Counted from the first letter of the stretch, positions 1 to 9,497 are shown. The stretch: 51,891 nucleotides of DNA from an uncultured Bacteroidales bacterium (GCA_900319405.1 ONOH01000012.1:25137-77027), one strand, 5' to 3'. Numbers and translations: made by a program. Notes: a model not told the origin generated them from the letters alone.

Positions 1-547
1 CTCCGGACGTACGGATGAGCAAGTCCGGATCCGGGATGCCGGCCGTCACGAGATAATTGGCAAAATCCTTGATCTCCAATGCCTGGAACTGCTCCGGAGA
101 CAGCTCCGCAGCAGCTTTTTTCATGGCTTGGAGAATATCCCACTGGCCGCTGTAACTGAGGAAAACGATAAAGACGGTTCCCTGATTTGGGGCCGATTCG
201 GCCATTACCTCATCTATCAGGGTATTCACCTTTTCGCTCAGTCGGGCCCGGTTGCCAAGGGCCAAAAAGCGGATGTTGTTGGTCATCAGGTTGGAAAGCT
301 CCTGCTTCAGGTATTTCACAAGGAGTTCCATCAGGGCGTTCACCTCCTCCTCCGGGCGCCCCCAGTTCTCCTCCGAGAAAGCGTAGAGGGAAAGGTATTT
401 CACCCCTTTTTCCACGGCGAGTTCCAGACAGGCGCGCACACTCTCCGCGCCCTCCATATGACCATATACGCGCTCTTTTCCGCGGGCCTTCGCCCATCGG
501 CCATTGCCGTCCATAATAATGGAGACATGCTGCGGGAAATTGTCCAT
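1..547 (-). CDS. uppS: Isoprenyl transferase (undecaprenyl diphosphate synthase), 3' end outside window
   Basis: Cis-prenyltransferase that condenses isopentenyl diphosphate with farnesyl diphosphate to make the C55 lipid carrier for peptidoglycan and other envelope glycans. About 182 codons are present; the window edge removes the C-terminus. The ATG at 547 gives MDNFPQHVSIIMDGNGRWAK, where the MDGNGRWA motif carries the catalytic Asp (residue 13). Further family signatures are SEENWGRP (usually STENW.RP) and, just before the edge, IPDPDLLIRTSG, the diphosphate-binding region. The start lies 4 nt after the nadK stop, so the two genes are very likely co-transcribed. Identification is secure; the symbol follows the family. 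Confidence 0.95.
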   Translation of the reverse strand, partial: MDNFPQHVSIIMDGNGRWAKARGKERVYGHMEGAESVRACLELAVEKGVKYLSLYAFSEENWGRPEEEVNALMELLVKYLKQELSNLMTNNIRFLALGNRARLSEKVNTLIDEVMAESAPNQGTVFIVFLSYSGQWDILQAMKKAAAELSPEQFQALEIKDFANYLVTAGIPDPDLLIRTSG

Positions 548-551
548 AAAA

Positions 552-1376
552 TTATCCGTTGTTTCTCATATCCTCACCCCAGAACAGCCGGGAAGTAAGC
601 GCCTTCACGAAACCGGACTCGGCGAGCCGGATACGTTTAAGCGAAAATTGTGCCATCTCGATGTGGATGGTCCAGTCCGGCCGGATTTCCACGACGCGAT
701 TGTCGTTGGACATCGTGGCGCGCCCGTCGCGGGATTCGAAGGAGATGTCCACCTTGGCCGTTTCCGGAAGGACGATGGGGCGTACATTCAGGTTGTGCGG
801 AGCGATGGGAGCCAGGACCAGCACCTTGGTGTCCGGCATACAGATGGGACCGCCCACACTGAGCGAATACGCCGTGGAACCGGACGAGGTAGCCACCAGA
901 AGACCGTCGGCCCAATAGGTGGGCAGGGGTTCCCCGTCAATGCTCACGTTGATGCCCAGGACGGAGGAGCCGCTGCGGTGGAGGGCAACCTCGTTCACCG
1001 AATAGGGCAGCATTCCAATCGTGCGGCGCGCGTCCGGGCCTTTGAGAGTGGCGTTGAGCACCGTCCGGTACTCGATGCTGAAGTCCCCTTCCATCAGGGC
1101 GGTGCGCACGGCCTCAGGACGGTTTTCGCACAAAAAGCCGATGCGGCCGAAATTCACGCCCAGGATGGGAAGGCCGATATCGGCCACCACGTGGGCCGCG
1201 CTGAGGAAGGTTCCGTCCCCGCCCATCGACAGGACCAGGTCCGTCTCCGGCTGCACGTCATTCTTGGTTTTGATTTCATACAGCTCGAAGGTGGCTTCTT
1301 CGAGCCCGCCCAGGAAAGACACCATTCTGGGGTCGGTCCTCAGGTCATCGTTCAGAATAAAATATCCGATTCGCAT
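552..1376 (-). CDS. nadK: NAD kinase
   Basis: ATP-dependent NAD kinase, 274 aa, making NADP in the cytoplasm. The GGDGT motif is at residues 52-56 (catalytic Asp54), followed by GVNFGRIGFL and the conserved WADGLLVATSSGSTAYSLSV block that forms the NAD site. Length is usual for the family. It is the first gene of a minus-strand unit with uppS, divergent from pdxJ. The 133-bp divergent spacer has only a weak -7 candidate for this gene (TTATTTTG-like, just upstream of the ATG). Confidence 0.96.
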   Translation of the reverse strand: MRIGYFILNDDLRTDPRMVSFLGGLEEATFELYEIKTKNDVQPETDLVLSMGGDGTFLSAAHVVADIGLPILGVNFGRIGFLCENRPEAVRTALMEGDFSIEYRTVLNATLKGPDARRTIGMLPYSVNEVALHRSGSSVLGINVSIDGEPLPTYWADGLLVATSSGSTAYSLSVGGPICMPDTKVLVLAPIAPHNLNVRPIVLPETAKVDISFESRDGRATMSNDNRVVEIRPDWTIHIEMAQFSLKRIRLAESGFVKALTSRLFWGEDMRNNG

Positions 1377-1436
1377 TTCTTTGCAAAATAATCAGCCTGC
1401 GAAATTAACACTTTTCCCGAAGATATCAAACAAATA

Positions 1437-1451
1437 GCCGGCAAAGCCGGC
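1437..1451. repeat. Short GC-rich inverted repeat between nadK and pdxJ
   Basis: GCCGGC-AAA-GCCGGC lies in the middle of the divergent spacer, upstream of the pdxJ -7 box. Each arm is itself palindromic. No T-tract follows and neither neighbouring gene ends here, so a terminator is unlikely. It could be an operator or a chance hairpin. Confidence 0.3.
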
Positions 1452-1480
1452 CTTTGGGTTTCGATTATCAAGAAAAATCT

Positions 1481-1488
1481 TATCTTTG
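1481..1488 (+). promoter_or_regulatory. -7 promoter box for pdxJ (TATCTTTG)
   Basis: Exact match to the Bacteroidota -7 consensus TAnnTTTG. The expected transcription start is near 1495, which puts the ATG at 1510 on a roughly 15-nt leader. This excludes the in-frame upstream TTG at 1486, which lies inside the box. Confidence 0.75.
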
Positions 1489-1509
1489 CGAAATAATCAT
1501 GTGAGAGAT

Positions 1510-2232
1510 ATGACCCGATTAAGCGTAAATATCAACAAGTTTGCCACCCTTCGCAATGCCCGTGGAGGCAATCTGCCCGACGTAACCCGCGCAGCTCTGG
1601 CGTGTGAACGCTTCGGTGCCGAAGGCATCACCGTCCATCCCCGCCCCGACGAGCGCCACATCCGTTACGCCGATGTCAGGGAGATTCGTCCGCTCGTCAG
1701 GACCGAATTCAACATCGAAGGCAACCCCACGGTCCGGAGTTTCGTGGACCTGGTGCTGGAAGTGGTGCCGGACCAGGTAACCCTGGTGCCGGACGGTCAC
1801 AACGCCCTCACCTCCAATGCGGGGTGGGACACCCTTACCAACAGGGATCTCCTGACGGAACTTTGCAGTACTTTCCGCGCCAAGGGCATCCGCACTTCCA
1901 TTTTCATAGACCCGGACCCCCGGATGGCCGAAGGGGCCGCCGCCTGTGGGGCAGACCGCGTGGAGCTGTACACGGAGGGCTATGCCGCCGGATACTCCCT
2001 GGACCGGAAAAAGGCCATCGCCCCTTACCTGGAAGCTGCCAAGGCCGCCCGCAGCGCCGGGCTGGGCCTCAATGCCGGGCACGACCTCTCCCTGGAAAAC
2101 CTGGCCTGGTTCATCCGCACCATCCCCTGGACCGAGGAGGTCTCCATCGGCCACGCGCTCATTTCCGACGCCCTTTATCTGGGTCTTGAGCAAACAATTC
2201 AGGCTTACCTTGGGGAAATCCGCAAAAAATAA
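1510..2232 (+). CDS. pdxJ: Pyridoxine 5'-phosphate synthase
   Basis: Condenses 3-amino-2-oxopropyl phosphate with 1-deoxy-D-xylulose 5-phosphate to give pyridoxine 5'-phosphate, the last de novo step of vitamin B6 synthesis in the DXP-dependent route. The protein is 240 aa, a TIM barrel. It begins with the family-typical [20 protein letters not shown] and has the active-site [12 protein letters not shown] segment near residue 45 and a C-terminal [12 protein letters not shown] block with the phosphate-binding residues. The start was chosen from the conserved N-terminus and the promoter position. Confidence 0.95.
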   Translation: MTRLSVNINKFATLRNARGGNLPDVTRAALACERFGAEGITVHPRPDERHIRYADVREIRPLVRTEFNIEGNPTVRSFVDLVLEVVPDQVTLVPDGHNALTSNAGWDTLTNRDLLTELCSTFRAKGIRTSIFIDPDPRMAEGAAACGADRVELYTEGYAAGYSLDRKKAIAPYLEAAKAARSAGLGLNAGHDLSLENLAWFIRTIPWTEEVSIGHALISDALYLGLEQTIQAYLGEIRKK

Positions 2233-2233
2233 C

Positions 2234-2241
2234 TAACTTTG
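2234..2241 (+). promoter_or_regulatory. -7 promoter box (TAACTTTG) for the OmpH-like gene
   Basis: Matches TAnnTTTG, directly after the pdxJ stop and 38 nt before the next ATG. A TTGGGG about 21 nt upstream could serve as the -33 element. It supports a separate transcript starting near 2248. Confidence 0.65.
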
Positions 2242-2278
2242 CACACTTTAAGTGGATTTATCAATTAAAACAAGAATA

Positions 2279-2884
2279 ATGAAAAAGACCCTCATCGCAT
2301 TTGGCGCCGCAGCCATCCTGGCCGCCGCCGTTTCCTGCCAGCAGAACCAGACGACCGCTCCCGCAGCAACTTCCGCCAAAGACAGCATCGCCGTCGCCGG
2401 CAGCATTGTCTATTTCAATATGGACAAAGTAATGGAAGGCTACGATATGGCCAACGACCTCAACTCCGTATTCGAGACCAAGACCTCCGGCATTCAGGCC
2501 GAGATCGACCGTCGCGGCAAGAAACTGGAGAAGGACGCCAACGATTTCCAGAACAAGGTGGACAAAGGCCTTCTCACCACCTCCGTGGCCCAGGCCCAGT
2601 ACCAGAAACTCCAGCAGCAACAGCAGGAATACCAGCAGTACGCCATGCGCAAGCAGCAGGAAATGGCCGAAGAGCAGCAGGTGATGATGAACCAGATTGC
2701 CAACGCCATCGCCGAATACGTGGTGGAATTCAACGCCGAGCACCAGTATGCCCTCATCCTCACCACGGCCGGCGGCATCCTTTCCACCCCCGTCGTTGCC
2801 GGAGACCCTAAACTGGACATCACCGACCAGCTCCTCGCCGGCCTCAACGCCGCCTACATCAAGACAAAACAGGAAAATAAATAA
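2279..2884 (+). CDS. OmpH/Skp-family periplasmic chaperone-like lipoprotein
   Basis: 201 aa. The ATG at 2279 starts a lipoprotein signal (MKKTLIAFGAAAILAAAVSC, Cys20). The mature part matches the Skp/OmpH pattern: a short beta strand (IVYFNMDKVMEGY), a long Gln/Lys-rich coiled coil (about residues 65-150, with QKLQQQQQEYQQYAMRKQQE), then a closing strand (YALILTTAGGILS). Skp-like proteins hold unfolded outer-membrane proteins in the periplasm. A lipid anchor is unusual for classical Skp but occurs among Bacteroidota homologues. The next gene starts 2 nt after the stop. Confidence 0.8.
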   Translation: MKKTLIAFGAAAILAAAVSCQQNQTTAPAATSAKDSIAVAGSIVYFNMDKVMEGYDMANDLNSVFETKTSGIQAEIDRRGKKLEKDANDFQNKVDKGLLTTSVAQAQYQKLQQQQQEYQQYAMRKQQEMAEEQQVMMNQIANAIAEYVVEFNAEHQYALILTTAGGILSTPVVAGDPKLDITDQLLAGLNAAYIKTKQENK

Positions 2885-2886
2885 AG

Positions 2887-4002
2887 GTGCGCATCGCCAT
2901 CCTTTCAAGCTTCTACCCGCTCCGCGGTGGCATTTCCCAGTTCAACGCCAGCTTGCTGGAAGAACTGGGAAAATGTCAAGATACCCGTGCCTATTCCTTT
3001 TCGCGGCAGTATCCCAGCCTCCTTTTTCCCGGAAAAACGCAGTACGTAACCCCGGATGACGAGGCCACTCCTGTCCGGGCCGAAGCTTTGCTGGATACGG
3101 TGAACCCCATCAGCTGGATCAAGACCGCCCGCGCCATCCGCGCCTGGAAACCGGACCTCCTGGTAATGAAATACTGGATGTCCTGGTTCGCCCCGTCCCT
3201 GGGCTATGTCGCCCGCCACTGCGGCTGCAAGAGCGTCGTGGTCCTGGACAACGTGATCCCGCACGAACCGCACTGGTTTGACAAGCCCCTCACCCGCTAT
3301 TTCCTGAAGGGCTGCACCGGATTCGTCAGCATGTCGGACCGGGTGGAGGAAGACCTCCTGACCCTCTGGCCCGAAGCCCCGCACATCCGGCTGCCCCACC
3401 CCATCTATTCCCACTTCGGCCCGCTGATGGAAAGGGAAGAGGCCGCCCGGCTCCTGGGGGTGGATCCCTCCCGCAAGACCCTTTTGTTTTTCGGACTCAT
3501 CAGGGACTACAAGGGGTTGGACATCCTTCTGGAAGCCTTCCGGGACCTCCCCGAAGACTATCAGCTGGTCATTGCCGGAGAACCGTACGGCTCTTTCGAT
3601 AAATACCGGGCCATCATAGAAAGCCTCCCCGGAAAAGACCGGATACACGTCTTTCCGGATTATATCCGTGACTCGGAAGTGAAAAAATTCTGGAGCGTGG
3701 CCGATGTGGCCGTCCTCCCCTACCGCAGCGCCACCCAGAGCGGAATCAGCGCCATCGCCTGCCACTTCGGCGTCCCGATGATCGTCACCGACGTGGGGGG
3801 GCTGAAGGAGACCATCGGCGCCCGTGGCACGGGAATTGTCGCTCCGGAGGCGACGGTGGAAGCCGTCCGGCAGGAAATCCTCCGGTTCTTCGCAGACGAA
3901 GCCCTCCGCGACAGCTGCCGGAAAGCCATCGGTCTGGAAAAGGAACGCCTCGGCTGGGAGCGTTTTTGCACCCGCCTTACCGATTTCGCCGCTACCTTAT
4001 AA
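2887..4002 (+). CDS. Glycosyltransferase, GT4-like (GT-B fold)
   Basis: 371 aa, GTG start. The N-terminal half has the GT-B opening RIAILSSFYPLRGGISQFNA with the glycine-rich acceptor loop. The C-terminal half has the donor-site signatures LLFFGLIRDYKGLDILLEAF (residues about 198-217) and VLPYRSATQSGISAIACHFG...TDVGGLKE (about 277-310), usual for family 4 retaining transferases. The substrate cannot be read from the sequence. The 2-nt spacing to the upstream lipoprotein gene suggests one transcript; an envelope polysaccharide role is inference. Confidence 0.85.
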   Translation: MRIAILSSFYPLRGGISQFNASLLEELGKCQDTRAYSFSRQYPSLLFPGKTQYVTPDDEATPVRAEALLDTVNPISWIKTARAIRAWKPDLLVMKYWMSWFAPSLGYVARHCGCKSVVVLDNVIPHEPHWFDKPLTRYFLKGCTGFVSMSDRVEEDLLTLWPEAPHIRLPHPIYSHFGPLMEREEAARLLGVDPSRKTLLFFGLIRDYKGLDILLEAFRDLPEDYQLVIAGEPYGSFDKYRAIIESLPGKDRIHVFPDYIRDSEVKKFWSVADVAVLPYRSATQSGISAIACHFGVPMIVTDVGGLKETIGARGTGIVAPEATVEAVRQEILRFFADEALRDSCRKAIGLEKERLGWERFCTRLTDFAATL

Positions 4003-4014
4003 TATTATAGCAAG

Positions 4015-5676
4015 ATGAAACGACTGATCACATTGATTGCCTCGCTCCTTGTCCTGAGTTGCGCTGCAGCCCTGGCCCAGGAATACGTACCCACCCCCGT
4101 CACCGTATCCAAGGAGAAAGTGAAACTGAACGGGAAGGTATATCTTTCCCACGTCGTGCTGGAGCGCCAGACGCTATACAGCATCTGCAAGGCTTATGGG
4201 GTCACCGAAGAAGACCTGTACGAAGCCAATCCCGCCCTGAGGGAAACCGGTTTGCAGAAAAATGCCATCCTGCTCATTCCCATCAAGGAGAATGCCGCCA
4301 CGGAATCCAAGGGGGAAACGGTCCCGCAAAAGCAGGCGGAAGGCGCGTCCTCCTATGCGGAGCATACGGTCAAATGGTACGAGGACATTGACGATATCGC
4401 CCGTCGCTACGACGTGACGGTGAAGGACATTATGGACCTGAACGGTCTCAAGAACAAGAAATTGAGCACCCGACAGGTGCTTAAGATTCCCGTAAAGACG
4501 GTAGCCGAAGCTGTGCCGACCGCAGCGGCCGATACCGTGAAGACCGTGGAGACGAAGGAACCCGATGCCGAGGAAAACCGCCTCCCGGCCCAGGAACTGC
4601 AGGTTCCGGAGGTCTCCGACAGCGAACTTCTGAACCTCCGCTCCCGGGACGTGGTGGATTTCTCCCTGGTGCTGCCCCTCCGCGCCAGCTCCAAGCCCAG
4701 CGAGGTGAATATGGACTTCTACTCCGGCGTACTCCTGGCCCTGAAAGACCTGGAAGCTGAAGGCCTGAAGGTACAGGCCCACGTATATGACCTGTCGGCC
4801 GGCCTTCCTCCCATCGACGCCCTTGTCCGGAGCGATTTCGTCCTGGGCCCCGTCGCATCCAGGGACCTGGAAGCCATCCTGCAGCGAGTGGACGGACGCG
4901 TTCCCGTCATCTCCCCCCTGGACCAGAAGGCCTCTTCCCTGAGCAGCTATTACCGGAACTTCATCCAGGCTCCCTCCTCCACCGACAACCAGTATGACGA
5001 TCTGGGCCAGTGGGTGAAAGACGATGCCGGGGAAGAAGACAAAATTATCCTCATCAGCGAGAAAGGCGCCGGCAGCGTAACGGCCTCGGTGGCCATCCGC
5101 AGCGCCCTCGCCCGCCGGGAACTCACCTACGACATCCTCAACTACGCCATCGTGGAAGGCCGGGGCATCCCGAACATCCTGAGCGCATCCATGACCAAGG
5201 AAGGCACCAACCGCGTAGTAGTTGCCTCCGAAAGCGAAGCCTTTATCGGCGACGTGGTCCGCAACCTGGGCATTATGCTGGGCAAGGGCTACGACATCGT
5301 GATGTACGCTCCGTCCAAACTGCGCACCTTCGATACCATCGAAGGCAGCGCCTACCACAAAGCCGCCCTGCACATCTGCACTTCCTACCACGCCGACTAC
5401 GCCGCACCGGAAGTGGACCGCTTCACCCGCACCTACCGGGCCCTGTTCCGCACTGAACCCTCGCAGTTCGCCTTTCAGGGCTACGATACCGCCCGTTATT
5501 TCATCGTGCGCGCCGCCCGTTACGGCAGCAACTGGGCCGATCGGCTGGGCCACGAAAGAAGTTCCGGCCTGCACACGGATTTCCTCTTTGACACCGACGC
5601 CAACGGCAACCACCACAATGTAGCCGTGCGCCGCATCGTCTTCAAGAAAGATTACACCACCACCCTGTACAGATAA
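4015..5676 (+). CDS. LysM-domain protein with periplasmic-binding-protein-like domain
   Basis: 553 aa with an N-terminal signal peptide (MKRLITLIASLLVLSCAAALAQ). Two LysM modules follow: residues about 45-85 (HVVLERQTLYSICKAYGV...NAILLIPIK) and about 116-162 (HTVKWYEDIDDIARRYDVT...RQVLKIPV). After a Pro/Glu-rich linker, residues about 215-553 resemble a type 1 periplasmic-binding fold (VDFSLVLPLRAS, MDFYSGVLLALKDLEAEG, VLGPVASRDLEAIL, FQGYDTARYFIV). LysM binds N-acetylglucosamine-containing glycan, so a peptidoglycan-associated sensor or scaffold is plausible. Fusions of this kind are common in Bacteroidota but poorly characterised. Confidence 0.85.
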   Translation: MKRLITLIASLLVLSCAAALAQEYVPTPVTVSKEKVKLNGKVYLSHVVLERQTLYSICKAYGVTEEDLYEANPALRETGLQKNAILLIPIKENAATESKGETVPQKQAEGASSYAEHTVKWYEDIDDIARRYDVTVKDIMDLNGLKNKKLSTRQVLKIPVKTVAEAVPTAAADTVKTVETKEPDAEENRLPAQELQVPEVSDSELLNLRSRDVVDFSLVLPLRASSKPSEVNMDFYSGVLLALKDLEAEGLKVQAHVYDLSAGLPPIDALVRSDFVLGPVASRDLEAILQRVDGRVPVISPLDQKASSLSSYYRNFIQAPSSTDNQYDDLGQWVKDDAGEEDKIILISEKGAGSVTASVAIRSALARRELTYDILNYAIVEGRGIPNILSASMTKEGTNRVVVASESEAFIGDVVRNLGIMLGKGYDIVMYAPSKLRTFDTIEGSAYHKAALHICTSYHADYAAPEVDRFTRTYRALFRTEPSQFAFQGYDTARYFIVRAARYGSNWADRLGHERSSGLHTDFLFDTDANGNHHNVAVRRIVFKKDYTTTLYR

Positions 5677-5678
5677 GA

Positions 5679-6611
5679 ATGGAACACGTCAAAACCCTGA
5701 TTCTGGGCGGAGGTCCCGCCGGTTTTACCGCCGCCATCTATGCGGCCCGCGCCAACCTCTCCCCCGTCGTATATGAGGGCATCCAGCCCGGAGGTCAGCT
5801 CACCACCACCACCATCGTGGAAAATTTCCCGGGTTTTCCCGAAGGGGTGGATGCCAATACCCTGATGGAGAATATTCGGCAGCAGGCCCGCCATTTCGGG
5901 GCCGATGTCCGGCAGGGAACAGCTACCGCCGTGAACCTGGACCGGCGTCCTTTCCGCATCACCATCGACGCCGAGACGGAAATCGAGGCCGAAAGCCTCA
6001 TCATCGCCACCGGCGCCCAGGCGCGCTACCTGGGACTTCCCTCCGAGGAGAAATTCAAGGGGGCCGGCGTATCGGCCTGCGCCACCTGCGACGGGTTCTT
6101 CTACCGGAAACGCACCGTGGCAGTCGTGGGCGGCGGAGATACGGCCTGCGAGGAGGCCCTGTACCTGGCCAGCCTGGCCAAGAAGGTGTATATGATTGTA
6201 CGCAGGGATGTATTCCGAGCCTCCAGGATCATGCAGGAGAAGGTTCTCTCCACTGATAACATCGAGGTGCTCTGGAACTGCAACACGCAGGAAGTCCTGG
6301 GCGATGCGATGGGGGTCACCGGCGCCCGCCTTCTCCGCAAGGACGGCAGCGTCTTTGATATCGCCATCGACGGATTTTTCCTGGCTATCGGCCACACGCC
6401 GGCATCGGCTCTGTTCGCTCCCTGGCTCAAGCTGGACGAGAACGGCTACATCCTCACCGAAGGTAAAAGTTCCTGCACCGCCGTCCCCGGGGTATTCGCC
6501 GCCGGCGATGTCCAGGATCCCCGTTACCGCCAGGCCGTTACGGCTGCCGCTTCGGGATGTATGGCTGCCCGGGATGCGGAAAAATTCCTTTTGGAGCATG
6601 TAAACGCATAA
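5679..6611 (+). CDS. trxB: Thioredoxin-disulfide reductase
   Basis: 310 aa FAD flavoenzyme that passes NADPH electrons to thioredoxin. The FAD-binding GGGPAG is near residues 10-15, the redox-active CATC at Cys134/Cys137, the NADPH-binding GGGDTACEEA near 153, and the C-terminal FAD motif AAGDVQDPRYRQAVTAAASG near 275. Starts 2 nt after the LysM gene stop and is followed 4 nt later by bamD. Confidence 0.96.
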   Translation: MEHVKTLILGGGPAGFTAAIYAARANLSPVVYEGIQPGGQLTTTTIVENFPGFPEGVDANTLMENIRQQARHFGADVRQGTATAVNLDRRPFRITIDAETEIEAESLIIATGAQARYLGLPSEEKFKGAGVSACATCDGFFYRKRTVAVVGGGDTACEEALYLASLAKKVYMIVRRDVFRASRIMQEKVLSTDNIEVLWNCNTQEVLGDAMGVTGARLLRKDGSVFDIAIDGFFLAIGHTPASALFAPWLKLDENGYILTEGKSSCTAVPGVFAAGDVQDPRYRQAVTAAASGCMAARDAEKFLLEHVNA

Positions 6612-6615
6612 AACA

Positions 6616-7452
6616 ATGAATAAACTCAAAATCACAGCCCTCGGGGTGCTTGCGCTTGGCCTGTTCGCCTGCAAGAGCCAGTACGAAATTCTGTTGTCCT
6701 CCAACGACCTGGACGCCAAGTACCAGGCCGCAATGGAGTTTTTCAACACCAAGAAGTACCAGAAGGCTGCCCAGTTGTTTGAATCGATGGCCGTCCTCAC
6801 CAGCGGCACCGCCCGGGACGACACGGTCCAGTACTACTGGGGCCTGTCCAACTACCGCAACAAGGATTATTACACGGCCGAATCCAACTTCGAGCGCTTC
6901 GTGCAGAATTTCCCGCGCAGCCCCTTCGCTGCCGAAGCGGCGTTCTACCGTCTGGACTGCCTGTACCGTTCCACCTACCGCTGGGAGCTGGACCAGCTCC
7001 CCACCCGCACCTGCATGGCCCACATCGCCGAGTATATGCGGGAATACCGGGGAGACGACGTTCATATGGAAGTCTGCCGCAAAATGATGGCTGACCTGCA
7101 GGACCGCCTGGACCGCAAGGACTTCGAAGCCGGCCGGCAGTACTACCGGATGGAGTACTATCCCTCGGCTCGGGTGAAACTGCTCAACGTGCTCAAGACC
7201 AACGCCAACAACAATTACCGGGAAGACGTCCTTTATTACACCGCCATGTCTTCGTTCCACTATGCCCGTATGAGCGTCTGGCAGAAGCAGCGCGAGCGTT
7301 ATCTCACTTTCGTGGACGACTACCTCAATTTTGTGGGAGAGTATCCCGAGTCGCATTACCGCAAGGAACTGGACGGGCATTATCGCCAGGTGCAGAAAAT
7401 CCTGGGGAAAGACGGCGTGGCCGACGAACAGCTTACGAATGAAAATAATTGA
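6616..7452 (+). CDS. bamD: Outer membrane protein assembly factor BamD-like lipoprotein
   Basis: 278 aa. The lipoprotein signal MNKLKITALGVLALGLFACK has its lipobox Cys at 19. The mature protein is built of TPR-like helical pairs (YQAAMEFFNTKKYQKAAQLFESM, YYWGLSNYRNKDYYTAESNFERFVQNFP, then AEAAFYRLDCLY), the layout of BamD/YfiO. BamD is the essential lipoprotein of the outer-membrane beta-barrel assembly machine. It lies upstream of rpoZ and recN, an arrangement seen in other Bacteroidales. Confidence 0.88.
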   Translation: MNKLKITALGVLALGLFACKSQYEILLSSNDLDAKYQAAMEFFNTKKYQKAAQLFESMAVLTSGTARDDTVQYYWGLSNYRNKDYYTAESNFERFVQNFPRSPFAAEAAFYRLDCLYRSTYRWELDQLPTRTCMAHIAEYMREYRGDDVHMEVCRKMMADLQDRLDRKDFEAGRQYYRMEYYPSARVKLLNVLKTNANNNYREDVLYYTAMSSFHYARMSVWQKQRERYLTFVDDYLNFVGEYPESHYRKELDGHYRQVQKILGKDGVADEQLTNENN

Positions 7453-7504
7453 AACTTGTTGTTTCCCCGCCGGGTATCTTATATAGACAATACAATTATA
7501 AGCA

Positions 7505-7849
7505 ATGGATAGCAAGAAGAAAATCCCAGTAAACACCGTTACGCGAGACATCAAGACCCTCGCTGCCCCTACCGGCAACATCTACGAATCCGTGGTCATC
7601 CTTTATAAGCGCGCCAATCAGATTGCCGTCGCCGAGAAAAAGGAACTGATGAAAAAACTGGACGAGTTCCGGGGAGACCGCGACACAATGGATGAGGTCT
7701 TCGAGAACAAGGAGCAGATTGAAATCTCCAAATACTATGAGCGCCAGCCCAAACCGGACCTGGTAGCCATTTCCGAATTCGAAAACGGAGACTTGTTCTA
7801 CCGCAAGGCCCAAAACGACAATCCCATCGACATTTCTAGCGGCAAATAG
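7505..7849 (+). CDS. rpoZ: RNA polymerase omega subunit, Bacteroidota type
   Basis: 114 aa, matching the phylum-specific omega/Rpb6-like family: NTVTRDIKTL...PTGNIYESVVILYKRANQI, then EVFENKEQIEISKYYERQPKP. Omega helps fold and assemble the beta' subunit. The gene is 52 nt downstream of bamD and 3 nt upstream of recN. The spacer has only an imperfect -7 candidate (TATCTTAT at 7475-7482). Confidence 0.88.
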   Translation: MDSKKKIPVNTVTRDIKTLAAPTGNIYESVVILYKRANQIAVAEKKELMKKLDEFRGDRDTMDEVFENKEQIEISKYYERQPKPDLVAISEFENGDLFYRKAQNDNPIDISSGK

Positions 7850-7852
7850 GCA

Positions 7853-9493
7853 ATGCTTTACAGCCTCACCGTCTCAAACTACATTTTGATCGGCTCTTTG
7901 GAAACCCGGTTTCCGGAGGGCCTTGTCATTATTAGCGGAGAGACGGGAGCTGGAAAATCCATCCTCCTCGGAGCCCTTTCGCTGGTTCTCGGCGCCAAGG
8001 CCGAATCCGGGATGGTGGGACCGCACTCGGACAGTTGCGTAGTGGAAGCGGAGTTTGGCCTGGATGAAGACATCCGGACGGTTCTGGCCGATGCCGACCT
8101 TCCCGCCGAAGGGGACCGGCTCATCCTCCGCCGCACCGTAGCCCGAAGCGGCCGCTCCAGGAGTTTCGCCAACGACGAACCCGTCAGCGTCAATGTCCTG
8201 CAGGAGTTGGCCACCCGCTTGGTAGACATCCACTCCCAGCACCAGACACTCCGCCTGTCGGACCAGCGTTTCCGGATGGAAGCCCTGGACCTCTGGGCCG
8301 GAGCAAGCACAGCACGAAGAGCCTGCACTGCTGCCTGGACCGCCCTTCAGGAAGGAAGGCGTGAACTCGCATCCCTGCAGGACCGGCTCACCCGCGCCCG
8401 GCAGGAGCAGGAGTACAACCAGGCCCGCTGGGAACAGCTGGACCGGGCACGCCTCAGGGAAGGAGAACTGGAAGAGCTGGAAAGCGAGCAGAAGCAGCTG
8501 GCCCACGCCGAAGAAATCAAGGAAAACCTGTATAGGGCCCAGCATCTTCTGAGCCCGGAAAACGAAGAGGCCCTTTCCCGGCGCCTGCGGGAATGTGCCA
8601 GAATGCTGGAGAAAGCCGGCGCCTTCCTGCCGGAGCTGCAGGGTCTGGCCGCGCGGCTGGCATCGGCCCGGTTGGAAGTCGAAGACATCGCCGCCGAGAT
8701 TGTCACGGCCAACGAGCGCACGGACACATCGCCCGAAAGGCTCCAGACCGTGGAAGACCGTCTTTCCCTGCTTTACGAGCTGATGCAGCGGTACGGTGCC
8801 GCTTCCGTCGAGGAACTCATCGCCGGCCGCAACCGGCTGGAAAGCCTGGTGACAGATGCCACGCATCTGGTTTCGCAGGTGGAATCGGCCCGGAAAGCGG
8901 TGGAGGAGAAGGAGCGTCTTTTTGCAGGGCATTGCGAGCAGCTGCACCGGCTTCGCAAAGAAGGGGCGCCCGGATTTGCAACGGCCATTCAGGAGCAGCT
9001 TCGCGCCCTGGAACTGGATCACGCCCTTTTCCGGGTGGAGCTGGAAGACAGCACCCCGGGAGCCGACGGCGGAGACAGCATCCATTTCCTCTTTTCTTCC
9101 ACCGGGCATACACCGGCCGATGTGGCCAAAACAGCCTCGGGCGGAGAGCTTTCCCGGATTATGCTCAGCATCAAAGCCGTTATGGCCCGCTTCACGCATA
9201 TGCCCACTTTGATTTTTGACGAAATCGACAGTGGCGTCTCCGGCAGTACAGCCGACAAGATGGGCTCCCTCGTCTGTGCGATGGGAACCGAAATGCAGGT
9301 TTTCGCCATCACCCACCTTCCCCAGGTAGCCGCCAAGGGGAATGCCCATTACCTTGTATCCAAAACCGGCGATTTGACGTCGGTCAGATGCCTTGACGAC
9401 AAAGGCCGCGTGCAGGAACTGGCCCGGATGCTTTCGGGCTCCACCATCACGCCCGCTGCCATTGCCAACGCCCAATCCCTTTTGCACCCATAA
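7853..9493 (+). CDS. recN: DNA repair protein RecN
   Basis: 546 aa SMC-like ATPase of recombinational double-strand-break repair. Walker A GETGAGKS is at residues 29-36, a long coiled coil spans about 155-370, the ABC signature ASGGELSRIMLSIK is near 425, and Walker B TLIFDEIDSGVSG near 455, followed by the ITHLPQVAAKG switch His. Length is typical. Begins 3 nt after rpoZ. Confidence 0.96.
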   Translation: MLYSLTVSNYILIGSLETRFPEGLVIISGETGAGKSILLGALSLVLGAKAESGMVGPHSDSCVVEAEFGLDEDIRTVLADADLPAEGDRLILRRTVARSGRSRSFANDEPVSVNVLQELATRLVDIHSQHQTLRLSDQRFRMEALDLWAGASTARRACTAAWTALQEGRRELASLQDRLTRARQEQEYNQARWEQLDRARLREGELEELESEQKQLAHAEEIKENLYRAQHLLSPENEEALSRRLRECARMLEKAGAFLPELQGLAARLASARLEVEDIAAEIVTANERTDTSPERLQTVEDRLSLLYELMQRYGAASVEELIAGRNRLESLVTDATHLVSQVESARKAVEEKERLFAGHCEQLHRLRKEGAPGFATAIQEQLRALELDHALFRVELEDSTPGADGGDSIHFLFSSTGHTPADVAKTASGGELSRIMLSIKAVMARFTHMPTLIFDEIDSGVSGSTADKMGSLVCAMGTEMQVFAITHLPQVAAKGNAHYLVSKTGDLTSVRCLDDKGRVQELARMLSGSTITPAAIANAQSLLHP

Positions 9494-9497
9494 ATCT

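Noticed and set aside
4174-5616. A 480-codon minus-strand frame over the LysM gene
   Set aside because: Antisense shadow with compositional bias; the plus-strand product has signal peptide and LysM domains.
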